Source: Burkholderia sp. USMB20 (GTDB lineage Bacteria > Pseudomonadota > Gammaproteobacteria > Burkholderiales > Burkholderiaceae). Taken from it: DNA of 64,000 nucleotides. Where the stretch lies: the NCBI RefSeq assembly GCF_000949135.2, contig NZ_JTAN02000003.1:1-64000 (forward strand), given 5' to 3'. Within the stretch, counting starts at the first letter, position 1; every line of letters begins with the position of its first letter. Below the pieces are notes generated by a model. That model worked only from the letters and a program-made list of their open reading frames with translations. It made no database searches and had not been told where the DNA came from. A program made the translations under genes and the position numbers. Positions 17,683-26,283 of the stretch are shown piece by piece.

Positions 17683-20457
17683 ATGAAGCGCTATACGGTC
17701 GGCATCGACCTCGGCACGAGCAATACGGTCGTCGCATACGTCGAGGCCGGCTCCGACGCGATCCGCGTGTTCGACGTCGAGCAGCTGGTCGGCCCCGGCG
17801 CGGTGGCCGCGCAGCCGCTGCTGCCGTCGGTGCGCTATCACCCGGCGGCGGGTGAACTGCCGCCGGACGCGCTGCGGTTGCCGTGGGCGGCCGATTCGAA
17901 GGCGGGTGCGAAGGCTGATCCGAAGGCCAACGCGAATGCGGCCGGTGCACCGCCGGCCGTGATCGGCCGCTATGCGCGCACGCTCGGCGCGCAGGTGCCG
18001 GGGCGGCTCGTCACCAGCGCGAAAAGCTGGCTGTCGCACGCATCGGTCGACCGGCTCGCGGCGATCCTGCCGTGGGGCGCGGCCGACGGCGTCGACAAGG
18101 TGTCGCCGGTCGACGCGAGCGCGAGCTATCTCGCGCACGTGCGGGCCGCGTGGGATGCGCGTTTTCCCGATGCACCGCTCGCGAAGCAGGACGTCATTCT
18201 GACGGTGCCGGCGTCGTTCGACGACGGCGCCCGCGCGTTGACGGTCGAGGCGGCCAAACGCGCGAAACTGCCGGCGCTGCGCTTGCTGGAAGAACCGCAG
18301 GCCGCGTTCTACGACTGGTTGTACGGCCAGCGCGCGACGTTGCGCGACACGTTCGCCGCGGCACGGCGCGTGCTGATCTGCGACGTCGGCGGCGGCACGA
18401 CCGACCTCACGCTGGTCGACGTCGCGCCGGGCGGCGACGGCGAACCGGCCTTCACGCGCGTCGGCGTCGGCAATCACCTGATGCTCGGCGGCGACAACAT
18501 GGACCTCGCGCTCGCGCGCCTGGTCGAGACGCGGCTGACCGAGCCCGGCACGCGGCTGTCGGCCGCGAGCCTGTCGCAGCTCGTCGAGCGCTGCCGCGCG
18601 GCGAAGGAGCGGCTGCTCGGCGACGACGCGCCGGCCTCCGTCACCGTGACGCTGCTCGGCGCGGGCAGCAAGCTCGTCGGCGGCGCACGCTCGGCCGAGC
18701 TGACGCGTCAGGAAGTCGAGCAGATCGTCGTCGACGGCTTCTTTCCGCAGGTCGAGGCCGGCGAGCTGCCGCGCCGCGCGCGGGCCGCGATCGTCGAATT
18801 CGGCTTGCCGTATGCGAGCGACCCGGCCGTCACGCGCCACGTCGCCGCGTTCCTGAATCGTCATGCGGAAGGCCCGCTGCCCGACACGCTGCTGCTCAAC
18901 GGCGGCGTGTTCCGCGCGGGGGCGCTGGCCGGCCGTCTCGCGCAGACGCTCGGCGCGTGGCGCGGCGCGCCGCTCGACGTGCTGCACAACGCGCATCCGG
19001 ACGTGGCGGTCGCGCGCGGCGCGGTCGCCTATGGCCTGGCGCGGGCGGGGCATGCGCCGCGCATCGGCGGCGGTTCCGCGCGCAGTTATTTCCTCGTGCT
19101 CGACGATGGCGAGGGCGCCACGGCGGCGCGCGGTGTCTGCCTGCTGCCGCGCGGTGCCGAGGAAGGCCGCGAGATCCGGCTCGAGGAACGCACGTTCGCG
19201 CTGCAGCTCGGGCAGCCGGTGCGTTTCCACCTCGTGTCGACGGTCGCCGACACCGCGTACCAGCCGGGCGATCTGGTCGAGCTGGACGGCGGCGACTTCG
19301 TGCGGCTGCCGCCGATCGCGACGGTCGTCGACGCGAAGGCCGGTAGCGATGCGCGCGAAACGCCGGTGAAACTCACCGCGTCGCTGACCGAGGTCGGCAC
19401 GCTCGAAATGCACTGCATCGCGACCGACGATGCAGCGCGCCGCTGGCGGCTCGAATTCCAGTTGCGCGGCGATGCGCCCGCGCAAGGCGACGATGCCGCG
19501 TTCGCGCGCCATCCGCGCGTCGATCACGCGATCGAGCTGATCGACCGCTCGTTCGGCAGCAAGGCCGCGGACATCACGCCGAAGGACACGCGACGGTTGC
19601 GCGCGCAACTTGAACAGGTGCTCGGCCCGCGCGACGAGTGGGACGTCGCGCTCGCGCGCGAGCTGTTCGACGCGTTGCTTGCGCGCGCGCGTCGCCGGCG
19701 GCGCTCGGCCGATCACGAACGCGCGTGGCTGAACCTCGCCGGCTATTGCCTGCGCCCGGGCTTCGGCCATCCGCTCGATGCGTGGCGCATCGAGCAGCTG
19801 TGGCCGCTGTTCGACGACGGGATCCAGTACGTGAACGACGCGCAGGTGTGGTCCGAGTGGTGGACGTTGTGGCGGCGCGTGGCCGGCGGCCTCGACGACG
19901 ACGCGCAGACGCAGGTGCGCGATGCGATCGCGTTCCTCGAACCGTCCGACGACAAGCGCCGCAAGCTGCCGTTCGACCCGGCCAAGGTCGGCCCGGCCGA
20001 CATGACGCGCTTGTCGGCATCGCTCGAACGATTGCCGGTCGAGCGCAAGGTGGAACTGGCCGAGCGGTTGATCGCGCAATTGCAGAAGCCGGCCGAGCGC
20101 ACGCTGTGCGCGTGGGCGCTCGGGCGCATCGGTGCGCGCCGGCCGTTCTACGGCAGCGCGCACAGTGTCGTGCCGGCCGACGTCGCGAACCGCTGGCTCG
20201 ACGCGCTGTTCGCGCTGGACTGGAAGCAGGTCGAACCCGCGGCGTTCGCGGTCGCGCAGATCGCGCGGATGACGGGCGACCGCGAACGCGATTTGCCGGA
20301 CGAAACGCGCGACGCGGTGATCAAGCGCCTGTCTTCCGCGAATGTGTCGGCCGCGTGGATCGACATGGTGCGCGAGGCGATTGCGTTCGACGAAGCCGAC
20401 ACCGCACGTGTGTTCGGCGAAACGCTGCCGGCCGGGTTGAAGCTGCTGGGCGGTTGA
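17683..20457 (+). CDS. Large Hsp70-family protein with long C-terminal extension (DUF3731 type)
   Basis: A 924-residue Hsp70 relative. The ATPase part carries GIDLGTSNTVVAYVE (phosphate 1), LICDVGGGTTDLTLVD (phosphate 2, near 225) and LLNGGVFRAGAL. After a beta-rich region ending near 600, an extra helical domain of about 300 residues replaces the usual lid (for example RRSADHERAWLNLAGYCLRPG and RKVELAERLIAQLQKP), matching the uncharacterised Hsp70 C-terminal family DUF3731. It starts five bases after the previous Hsp70 gene. Having two sequence-diverged Hsp70s in one operon suggests a heteromeric or sequential machine, but no biochemical role is established that I know of. Confidence 0.87.
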   Translation: MKRYTVGIDLGTSNTVVAYVEAGSDAIRVFDVEQLVGPGAVAAQPLLPSVRYHPAAGELPPDALRLPWAADSKAGAKADPKANANAAGAPPAVIGRYARTLGAQVPGRLVTSAKSWLSHASVDRLAAILPWGAADGVDKVSPVDASASYLAHVRAAWDARFPDAPLAKQDVILTVPASFDDGARALTVEAAKRAKLPALRLLEEPQAAFYDWLYGQRATLRDTFAAARRVLICDVGGGTTDLTLVDVAPGGDGEPAFTRVGVGNHLMLGGDNMDLALARLVETRLTEPGTRLSAASLSQLVERCRAAKERLLGDDAPASVTVTLLGAGSKLVGGARSAELTRQEVEQIVVDGFFPQVEAGELPRRARAAIVEFGLPYASDPAVTRHVAAFLNRHAEGPLPDTLLLNGGVFRAGALAGRLAQTLGAWRGAPLDVLHNAHPDVAVARGAVAYGLARAGHAPRIGGGSARSYFLVLDDGEGATAARGVCLLPRGAEEGREIRLEERTFALQLGQPVRFHLVSTVADTAYQPGDLVELDGGDFVRLPPIATVVDAKAGSDARETPVKLTASLTEVGTLEMHCIATDDAARRWRLEFQLRGDAPAQGDDAAFARHPRVDHAIELIDRSFGSKAADITPKDTRRLRAQLEQVLGPRDEWDVALARELFDALLARARRRRRSADHERAWLNLAGYCLRPGFGHPLDAWRIEQLWPLFDDGIQYVNDAQVWSEWWTLWRRVAGGLDDDAQTQVRDAIAFLEPSDDKRRKLPFDPAKVGPADMTRLSASLERLPVERKVELAERLIAQLQKPAERTLCAWALGRIGARRPFYGSAHSVVPADVANRWLDALFALDWKQVEPAAFAVAQIARMTGDRERDLPDETRDAVIKRLSSANVSAAWIDMVREAIAFDEADTARVFGETLPAGLKLLGG

Positions 20458-20499
20458 TGAACGGGCCGGACGATGTTTCGAACTGATTCGTAGATCGAA

Positions 20500-20661
20500 G
20501 CATCGTCCCGCTGCGCCATCGGGCTATCCACGCAGGATGTCCGCTCAGGCTGACGCATCGTCCGGCGGCGCCATCGGGCTATCCGCGCAGGATGTCCGTT
20601 CAGGCCGAAGCGTCGTCCGGCGGCGCCATCGGGCTATCCGCCGCAGGATGTCCGCTCAGGC
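20500..20661. repeat. Three tandem copies of a 55-bp unit between converging genes
   Basis: Units begin at 20500, 20555 and 20610, each containing GCGCCATCGGGCTATCC and GCAGGATGTCCGYTCAGG. The third has one extra base. They fill the space between the large Hsp70 gene and ctlX, which converge. Function is unknown: possibly a transcription-end structure or a simple expansion. Confidence 0.9.
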
Positions 20662-20679
20662 GTGCGGCACCGATTCGCG

Positions 20680-21657
20680 TTACCGCGCCGCCGATTCCAT
20701 TTCCTTCACGTCATGTGCTGCGGCCCGCCGCGCGAGATGAATCCCCGCGAGCATGCAGCGCACCGAGCCGCCGGCCAGTTCGATCGTCGGCACGTCGAGC
20801 GGCAGCAGCCGCGCGGAGCGTTCGATCGTCGCGCGCTGGCCGCCGGTGAGGCAGTCGAACGCGCGCCGCGACAGCGCGAGCACGCGCCCGTCCTTGCCCG
20901 ACAGCTCCAGCGTATTGCCCGCGAAATTCGCGATCTGCGCATGATCGAGCGCGATCACGGTGCGGCCCGTTTCGGTCAGGCGTTGAGCGATTTCGTCGCG
21001 GCGCCGGCGCTCGGCGATCAGGTCGAGGCCGATCATCGCGAACTCGGTGGCGACGCTCATCATCACGTTCGTGTGATAGATCGGGTTGCCGTTCGCATCG
21101 GCCGTATCGAAGCAGATCGGCTCGAAGTTGAAGTTCGTGCAGAAACGCTCGAGCGCGACCGGATCGGCGCGGCGCGAACGCGCGGTGTACGCGATCCGGG
21201 CGACGTGGTCGAGCACCATCGCGCCGGTGCCTTCCAGGAACACGTCGTCGTATTCGAGCCCCGAGTAGTCGATCACGTCCTGCACGCGGTATTCCGCTTT
21301 TAGCATCTCGACGATGTCCGCGCGTCGCTCGCGGCGGCGGTTCGGGCTATGCATCGGAAACAGCGCGATATGCCCGCCCGGATGGGTCGAGAACCAGTTG
21401 TTCGGGAACACGGAGTCGGGCGTGTCGCGCTCGCCGTGATCGTCGAACACGTGCACGCGCACGCCTGCATCGGCGAGTGTGCGCGCGGCGGCCGTGACTT
21501 CGTCGCGCGCGGCGGCCGACACCGACAGCGTGTCGTGCGCGCCGCCGACGGCCGTGCGCTGGAACGCGTTGTCGGCCGCGGTCTGCGGATTCGGCAGGAA
21601 GCGGTGCGGCCGGATCATCACGACGGCGGCCGGCGCCTGGATCGATACGAGATTCAT
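20680..21657 (-). CDS. ctlX: CtlX, citrulline-utilization hydrolase (amidinotransferase fold)
   Basis: A 325-residue pentein-fold hydrolase of the arginine deiminase/dimethylargininase superfamily. Features are PDSVFPNNWFSTHPGG (the conserved D/N-N-W block), LEGTGAMVLDHVARIAY, YHTNVMMSVATEFAMI with the catalytic His, and the C-terminal active-site Cys in GGSVRCMLAGIHL. CtlX proteins are associated with citrulline or arginine breakdown to ornithine. The partner gene 58 bases upstream on the same strand is an ornithine cyclodeaminase, so the pair would pass ornithine on to proline. Exact substrate is inferred from family and context. Confidence 0.85.
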   Translation of the reverse strand: MNLVSIQAPAAVVMIRPHRFLPNPQTAADNAFQRTAVGGAHDTLSVSAAARDEVTAAARTLADAGVRVHVFDDHGERDTPDSVFPNNWFSTHPGGHIALFPMHSPNRRRERRADIVEMLKAEYRVQDVIDYSGLEYDDVFLEGTGAMVLDHVARIAYTARSRRADPVALERFCTNFNFEPICFDTADANGNPIYHTNVMMSVATEFAMIGLDLIAERRRRDEIAQRLTETGRTVIALDHAQIANFAGNTLELSGKDGRVLALSRRAFDCLTGGQRATIERSARLLPLDVPTIELAGGSVRCMLAGIHLARRAAAHDVKEMESAAR

Positions 21658-21715
21658 GAACGTTTGAAGAGATAGGCGGAGAATCGGGCGGCGCGCCGGC
21701 CGCCCGGGATGACGA

Positions 21716-22795
21716 TCAGCGTGCGAACGCGGCGACGGCTTCGGTCACGAATGCCGCATGACCCTGCGCGATCGCGGCCGGATCGTCGATCAGCGCGAAC
21801 AGGTTCTTCGGATCGACGGCCGGCGGAATCAGTGCGATCTCGACGCCCGCGTTGTGCTGCTGCGCGAGCGCATACAGGTAGCGCAGCGCCGAGTAGTCCT
21901 CGAGCGCGAAGCCGACCGAGTCGAACACCGTGACTTCATCTGCGCGCTCGCGGCCGGTCGTCTCGCCCTGCAGCACGCGCCACAGTTCGGTCACCGGGAA
22001 GTCGGCCGGCATCTGCTGGATCTCGCCCTCGATGCGCGACTGCGGCTCGAATTCGACGAATACGCGGCCCGCCTGCAGCACGCCCGCGTCGAGCTCAGTC
22101 TTGCCCGGGCAATCGCCGCCGACCGCGTTCAGGTGCATGCCGGGCTCGATCATGTCGGCCGTGACGATCGTCGCATACGCCTTGTCGGCGGTGACGGTCG
22201 TCACGATGTCGGCGCCACGCACGGCGTCGGCGGTCGACGCGGCGCGCACGACGCGCAATTCAGGGTAAGCGGCGAGGTTCTTCACGAGCTTGTCGGTCGC
22301 GAGCGGATCGACGTCGAACACGCGGATCTCGTCGATGCCGAGCAGCGTATGGAATGCGATCGCCTGGAATTCGCTCTGCGCGCCGTTGCCGATCAGCGCC
22401 ATCGTGCGCGCGTCGGGGCGCGCGAGCGCCTGCGCGGCCAGCACCGACGTCGCGGCGGTGCGCAACGCGGTGGTCAGCGTGAGTTCGGCGAGCAGCAGCG
22501 GGTAGCCGGTGTCGACTTCGGCGAGCGCGCCGAACGCCATCACGGTGTGCATCCCGCGCGCGGCGTTGACGGGGTGGCCGTTCACGTACTTGAACGCGAA
22601 CAGCGACGCGTTCGCGACGGGCATCAGCTCGATCACGCCGTCGCGCGAGTGGCAGGCGACGCGCGGCGACTTGTCGAAGTCGGCCCAGTGCAGGTAATCG
22701 GCGCGCAGCGTGTCGACGAGCGCGCGCAGGAACGGCGTGACGCCGGTCTGGGCGATCAGTCGGGCGGTGGCGGGAACGTCGAGGAAGCGGGTCAT
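21716..22795 (-). CDS. Ornithine cyclodeaminase
   Basis: A 359-residue OCD/mu-crystallin family enzyme predicted to convert L-ornithine to L-proline and ammonia with NAD+. It has FAFKYVNGHPVNAARGMHTVMAFGAL-type substrate residues near 70-95, TALRTAATSVLAAQAL, the Rossmann motif MALIGNGAQSEFQAIAFH near 140 and EVTVFDSVGFALEDYSALR near the C-terminus. The start at 22795 has GGAG eight bases upstream. It is co-directional with ctlX and divergent from an Lrp-type regulator, giving a citrulline/arginine to ornithine to proline module. It is distinct from the OCD-like gene at 11492-12463. Confidence 0.87.
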   Translation of the reverse strand: MTRFLDVPATARLIAQTGVTPFLRALVDTLRADYLHWADFDKSPRVACHSRDGVIELMPVANASLFAFKYVNGHPVNAARGMHTVMAFGALAEVDTGYPLLLAELTLTTALRTAATSVLAAQALARPDARTMALIGNGAQSEFQAIAFHTLLGIDEIRVFDVDPLATDKLVKNLAAYPELRVVRAASTADAVRGADIVTTVTADKAYATIVTADMIEPGMHLNAVGGDCPGKTELDAGVLQAGRVFVEFEPQSRIEGEIQQMPADFPVTELWRVLQGETTGRERADEVTVFDSVGFALEDYSALRYLYALAQQHNAGVEIALIPPAVDPKNLFALIDDPAAIAQGHAAFVTEAVAAFAR

Positions 22796-22963
22796 CGGTC
22801 TGTCTCCATTTTGTTGCCCGGACGGGTGTCCAGGCGTTCTGGTCGACCGGGGCGGGCGTGTCGGCCCGGGCCCCGGCTCCATCAAAAGCGGCGTCGCGGC
22901 CCATGCGGCCGGTCGATGGAGTCATTATTTCCGTGAGTCGAGCCAACAAAAAGACGGCAAAAA

Positions 22964-23014
22964 TGGCAGATTTCTCGATAGACTTGGCAGATTGCTGGCC
23001 GAATATGGCAGTTT
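22964..23014. promoter_or_regulatory. Three TGGCAG-type direct repeats phased at 21 bp, probable Lrp-type operator
   Basis: TGGCAGATTT at 22964, TGGCAGATTG at 22985 and TGGCAGTTTG at 23006 are spaced exactly 21 bp, two helical turns, in an AT-rich stretch between the divergent ornithine cyclodeaminase and Lrp/AsnC genes. Lrp-like octamers often bind helically phased sites, so this is probably the control region of both genes. Confidence 0.65.
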
Positions 23015-23091
23015 GTTCAAATCACGCTGGTCGAAATGCGTGCCGTCCGGCACGCTGGCGGCCGTGTCACGTTCAACAGGAAGGTCCGTTC

Positions 23092-23523
23092 ATGATTACG
23101 CTCGACGACGTCGACCGGCAGCTCATCGCGCTGCTGCGCGACAACGCGCGGATGCCCGTCGTCGCCCTTGCGAAGGCGTTGCGCGTCGCGCGCGCGACCG
23201 TGCAGAACCGGCTGACGCGGCTGGAGAAGAACGGCGTGATCGTCGGCTATACGGTGCGGCTCAAGCCGGCCGCCGAGCGGCACCGGATCCGCGCGCTGAT
23301 GTCGATCGCGGTGCAGGGCAATCGCGGCGCGGAAGTGGTGAAGGTGCTGCGCGGGCATCCGAACGTCGCGTCGATCCACAGCACCAACGGGCGCTGGGAT
23401 CTGGTCGCCGAGCTGCACGCCGATTCGCTCGAGCATTTCGATCGCGTGCTCGGCGCGATCCGGTTGATCGACGGGATCGCGAATACGGAGACGAGCATTC
23501 TGTTGTCGACGCACAAGGCGTGA
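23092..23523 (+). CDS. Lrp/AsnC-family transcriptional regulator
   Basis: A 143-residue regulator with an N-terminal helix-turn-helix (LDDVDRQLIALLRDNARMPV, then RVARATVQNRLTRLEKNGVI) and a C-terminal RAM/AsnC ligand-sensing domain (RALMSIAVQGNRGAEVVKVL to STNGRWDLVAELHAD). The start at 23092 has an AGGAAGG element about eight bases upstream. It is divergent from ornithine cyclodeaminase with phased repeats between them. It likely senses ornithine, arginine or proline and controls ctlX/ocd and itself; the ligand is inference. Confidence 0.87.
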   Translation: MITLDDVDRQLIALLRDNARMPVVALAKALRVARATVQNRLTRLEKNGVIVGYTVRLKPAAERHRIRALMSIAVQGNRGAEVVKVLRGHPNVASIHSTNGRWDLVAELHADSLEHFDRVLGAIRLIDGIANTETSILLSTHKA

Positions 23524-23583
23524 CGCGCGGCAGCGCGCGTCGGCCGGTGTGGTCGCCTGCGCCCGCGCCGGCGCGGCGGCGTG

Positions 23584-24177
23584 TCAGTTGCCCGCTGCGG
23601 GTTCGGGAAACACCGGTTCGCCCAGCGTCAGCATCAGCCGGTTCGCCCACGCGAAGATCGCGACGGCGTGCGACAGGTCGAGAATTTCTTCGTGGGTGAG
23701 CCCTTCGGCTTCGAGCGCGGCGATGTCGCGTTCGTCCACCGTGTCGGGCCGCTCGGTCAGCGCGACCGCATAGCGGATGATCGCGCGTTCGCGCGCGGTG
23801 GTGCCGGCTGTCGACGGATCGTCGAACACCTGGTCGATCGCATCGGTGCGTTTCGCGAGTTGCGTGAAGCGCTGCGCATGCACCGATGCGCAATACACGC
23901 AGCCGTTCACGCGCGACACGGCCGTGCTTGCCAGCTCGCGTTCCGCGCGCGACAGTCCGCCCGGACCATACATGATCGCGTTGAACACGCCGGAACGCTG
24001 CCGCAGGATGTCGGGCAGGTGGACGAGCAGCAGGTAGTAGTCCGACGTTTTCGCTTGCGGATGGCTCGCTTCGAGCACCGCGAGCTGGTCGGCCGTGGCG
24101 CGTTCGAGCGGCACCGTGTCGAGCCATGCACGCCAGCCGAGCGTGGCGGACGTGAAACCGTGCGTGGCCATCGTCAT
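23584..24177 (-). CDS. AhpD-like alkylhydroperoxidase-domain protein (CMD family, with CxxC)
   Basis: A 197-residue carboxymuconolactone decarboxylase/AhpD-like protein, resembling the Avi_7169-type peroxidase-domain family. The AhpD active-site pattern is present as NGCVYCASVHAQRF (two Cys and a nearby His, around residues 91-98), so thiol peroxidase chemistry is plausible. Its ATG overlaps the stop of the upstream CMD gene by four bases, implying a coupled pair, perhaps a hetero-oligomer. Downstream there is no further gene before the Lrp stop. Neighbours suggest a role in oxidising or detoxifying the substrate handled by the flavin monooxygenase. Confidence 0.82.
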   Translation of the reverse strand: MTMATHGFTSATLGWRAWLDTVPLERATADQLAVLEASHPQAKTSDYYLLLVHLPDILRQRSGVFNAIMYGPGGLSRAERELASTAVSRVNGCVYCASVHAQRFTQLAKRTDAIDQVFDDPSTAGTTARERAIIRYAVALTERPDTVDERDIAALEAEGLTHEEILDLSHAVAIFAWANRLMLTLGEPVFPEPAAGN

Positions 24178-24704
24178 GCGGCCTCCCGGGCGGCACGCGC
24201 CTGCAACGCTTGCACCGCTGCCGCGACACGCAGCTGATACGAGACGAAGGCGACGAGCTGCGACAGCGCGACGATCGCGGGTGTCGTGAACCCGGCCGAC
24301 TTCAGTGCGTCGAGATCGGACGGGCGTGCGTCGGCGGGCGAGCGCGTCAGGCGCCGCGCATGCGCGAGGAGCGCGCCGAGGCGCGTGGGCAGTGCGTCGA
24401 ACGCATCGGCGTCCGCGCGGGCGATGTCGTCGGGCGTGCCGCCCGCGTCGATCAGCCGTGTTTGGTAGACCGCGGCCAGCGCGTGCGCATTCGAGCGCTG
24501 CGCGACGTACCGCGCCGCATGCAATCGTTCGATTACCGAAAGATCGGGCAGCGCGGTGTCGAACAGCGCGGCTTCGCTGAGCCGCGTATGGAGCAGCACC
24601 TTGTCGCGTGCGCGACGCAGCGTGGCCACGGCATCGCCTTCGCGCAGGCCGGCGACGGCGTCGATCGTATCCGGCGCGGCGGCCGGCGGGATGGGTTCGG
24701 TCAT
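24174..24704 (-). CDS. CMD-domain protein without the CxxC motif
   Basis: A 176-residue relative of the carboxymuconolactone decarboxylase fold, resembling the Avi_7170-type CMD family. The helical core is recognisable (LPDLSVIERLHAARYVAQRS, then LDALKSAGFTTPAIVALSQLVAFVSYQLRV), but the translation contains no cysteine at all, so it cannot do AhpD thiol chemistry. It is translationally coupled to the CxxC-bearing partner. I infer a structural or regulatory subunit. The start is the ATG giving MTEPIPPAAAPDTIDAV; a longer start is not supported. Confidence 0.78.
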   Translation of the reverse strand: MTEPIPPAAAPDTIDAVAGLREGDAVATLRRARDKVLLHTRLSEAALFDTALPDLSVIERLHAARYVAQRSNAHALAAVYQTRLIDAGGTPDDIARADADAFDALPTRLGALLAHARRLTRSPADARPSDLDALKSAGFTTPAIVALSQLVAFVSYQLRVAAAVQALQARAAREAA

Positions 24705-24750
24705 CGTGATGGATTCCAGTCGTCGTGAGTAGCGTGGATCGCGGCGGCGC

Positions 24751-26283
24751 TCATGCGTCGGCGTCGCGCCATTCGTCGCCCTGCAGCTCCGCGGTCGCGA
24801 ACGCGACGAGCGCGTCGTAGTGGCGGTCGCGATCGGCGTCGAACAGCCGGCTCGCGATGCCGCGTGCGAGCCGCTCGGCGCCCGCGCTGATCGCGGGGAT
24901 GTCGCCCGACAGCTTGCCGTGGCTAAGGCTCGCCGCATGGTTGAAGCAATGGATGCGCGTGACGGCCGGGCAGGCGCCGCGCTCGCGTTCCTGGAACGCG
25001 AACGCGGGGCCGAGGTCGGGCGACTCGGCGAGCTCGTCGAGCCATGTGCCCGGTTCCGGTTGATAGCGATCCTTCCAGCGCCGCACATGCGGCCCGAACG
25101 ACGCGAATTCTGCGCGTGTCGTCCAGTCGGAATGAAAGCCCGTCGCGAAGATCAGGAAGTCGACCGTGTAGCGGCCGCGCGGCGTGACGACGTCGAGGCC
25201 GTCCGCGTGTTCCACCAGCGTTTCGATCGGGCTGGCTGCATGGAAGTGTGCGTGAGCATGCCGCGACACGCGCAGCACGCTGTCGCGCGGCGGCGGTGTC
25301 TGCGACGTCAGCGCGTAGTGCATGAAGCGCCACTTCGTCGCATCGTCGAGATCGGCATAACCGTGCACGAGGCCCGGGCTGCCGATGCCCGTCAGCTTGT
25401 TGATGCGCGGAATGTCCGCGCGACGGAAGAACAGGTCGACGCGCGCGGCGCCCGCTTCGAGCGCGGTGCCCGCATTGTCGAACGCGGACGCGCCCGCGCC
25501 GACCACGCCGATGCGCTTGCCGGCGAGCGAAGCGAAATCGATCGGATCGGACGAATGGGCCCAACGCGAGCGCGGCGCGCGTTGCGCGACGGGCGGCACG
25601 TACGGGCCGCCGAGCCCGTCGCGGCCGGTCGCCAGCACGACGTGTCGCGCGAGCACGGTCTGCGCGTGGCCGTTCGCGCGCAGGTCGAGCGCGAGCAGGC
25701 CGTCGTCGCGCGGACGCAGTGCCACGAGCGCGGTGCCGTTGCGCACCGGCAGGTCGAGCACGCGGCGATACCAGCGCAGGTATTCCATCCATTGCGTGCG
25801 CGGAATCTTGTAGAGCGCATCCCACGCGTCGCGGCCGTATCGTGCTTCGAACCACGCGCGGAACGTCAGCGCGGGCAGGCCGAGCGCGGGGCCGGTGAGC
25901 TGCTTCGGCGAGCGCAGCGTCTCCATCCGCGCGAACGTGATCCACGGGCCTTCGTAGCCGGCCGGTGCGCGGTCGATCACGCACTGGTTGTCGATGCCGA
26001 GCAGGCGCAGTTCGGCGGATGCCGCGAGCCCCGCCATTCCGCCGCCGACGATCGCGACGTCGAGCACGCGCGTGCCGTCGACGTCGCGCGGCGGCACCCA
26101 CGACGGCGCGGGCAGGTCGAGCCAGCGCAGGTCCTGGGCGAGGCGGGCTTCGAGTGCGTCGAGCGTGTCGGGTGCGTCGGGTGCGTCGGGTGCGTCGGGT
26201 GCGTCGGGTGCGTCGGGTGCGTCGGGTGCGTCGGGTGTGTCGGGTGTGTCGGGTGTGTCGGGTGTGTCGGGCGTCGCCGTCAT
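24751..26283 (-). CDS. FAD-dependent monooxygenase-like flavoprotein with TPD/APD-repeat N-terminus
   Basis: A 510-residue NAD(P)/FAD flavoprotein of the flavin monooxygenase type. The FAD Rossmann motif VAIVGGGMAGLAAS lies near residues 77-90 and the NADPH-side motif IGVVGAGASAFDNAG near 260. The later FLIFATGFHSDW resembles the ATG-containing motif of these enzymes. Residues 3-40 are Thr/Ala-Pro-Asp repeats encoded by a 9-bp tandem repeat and unlikely to be catalytic. The ATG overlaps the LysR stop by four bases, so regulator and enzyme are coupled. It probably oxidises the compound imported by the divergent ABC system; the reaction type is not readable. Confidence 0.8.
   Translation of the reverse strand: MTATPDTPDTPDTPDTPDAPDAPDAPDAPDAPDAPDAPDTLDALEARLAQDLRWLDLPAPSWVPPRDVDGTRVLDVAIVGGGMAGLAASAELRLLGIDNQCVIDRAPAGYEGPWITFARMETLRSPKQLTGPALGLPALTFRAWFEARYGRDAWDALYKIPRTQWMEYLRWYRRVLDLPVRNGTALVALRPRDDGLLALDLRANGHAQTVLARHVVLATGRDGLGGPYVPPVAQRAPRSRWAHSSDPIDFASLAGKRIGVVGAGASAFDNAGTALEAGAARVDLFFRRADIPRINKLTGIGSPGLVHGYADLDDATKWRFMHYALTSQTPPPRDSVLRVSRHAHAHFHAASPIETLVEHADGLDVVTPRGRYTVDFLIFATGFHSDWTTRAEFASFGPHVRRWKDRYQPEPGTWLDELAESPDLGPAFAFQERERGACPAVTRIHCFNHAASLSHGKLSGDIPAISAGAERLARGIASRLFDADRDRHYDALVAFATAELQGDEWRDADA
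26165..26272. repeat. Twelve 9-bp tandem units encoding (T/A)PD in the monooxygenase N-terminus
   Basis: Units GTGTCGGGT and GCGTCGGGT alternate in blocks over 108 bases, on the plus strand as shown. On the coding (minus) strand they give Thr-Pro-Asp then Ala-Pro-Asp repeats in frame. Any change in copy number keeps the frame, so length variation would be tolerated. Confidence 0.95.

Noticed and set aside
17479-20163. Long minus-strand open frame opposite the second Hsp70 gene
   Set aside because: Same GC-driven antisense shadow; no recognisable domain or start signal.
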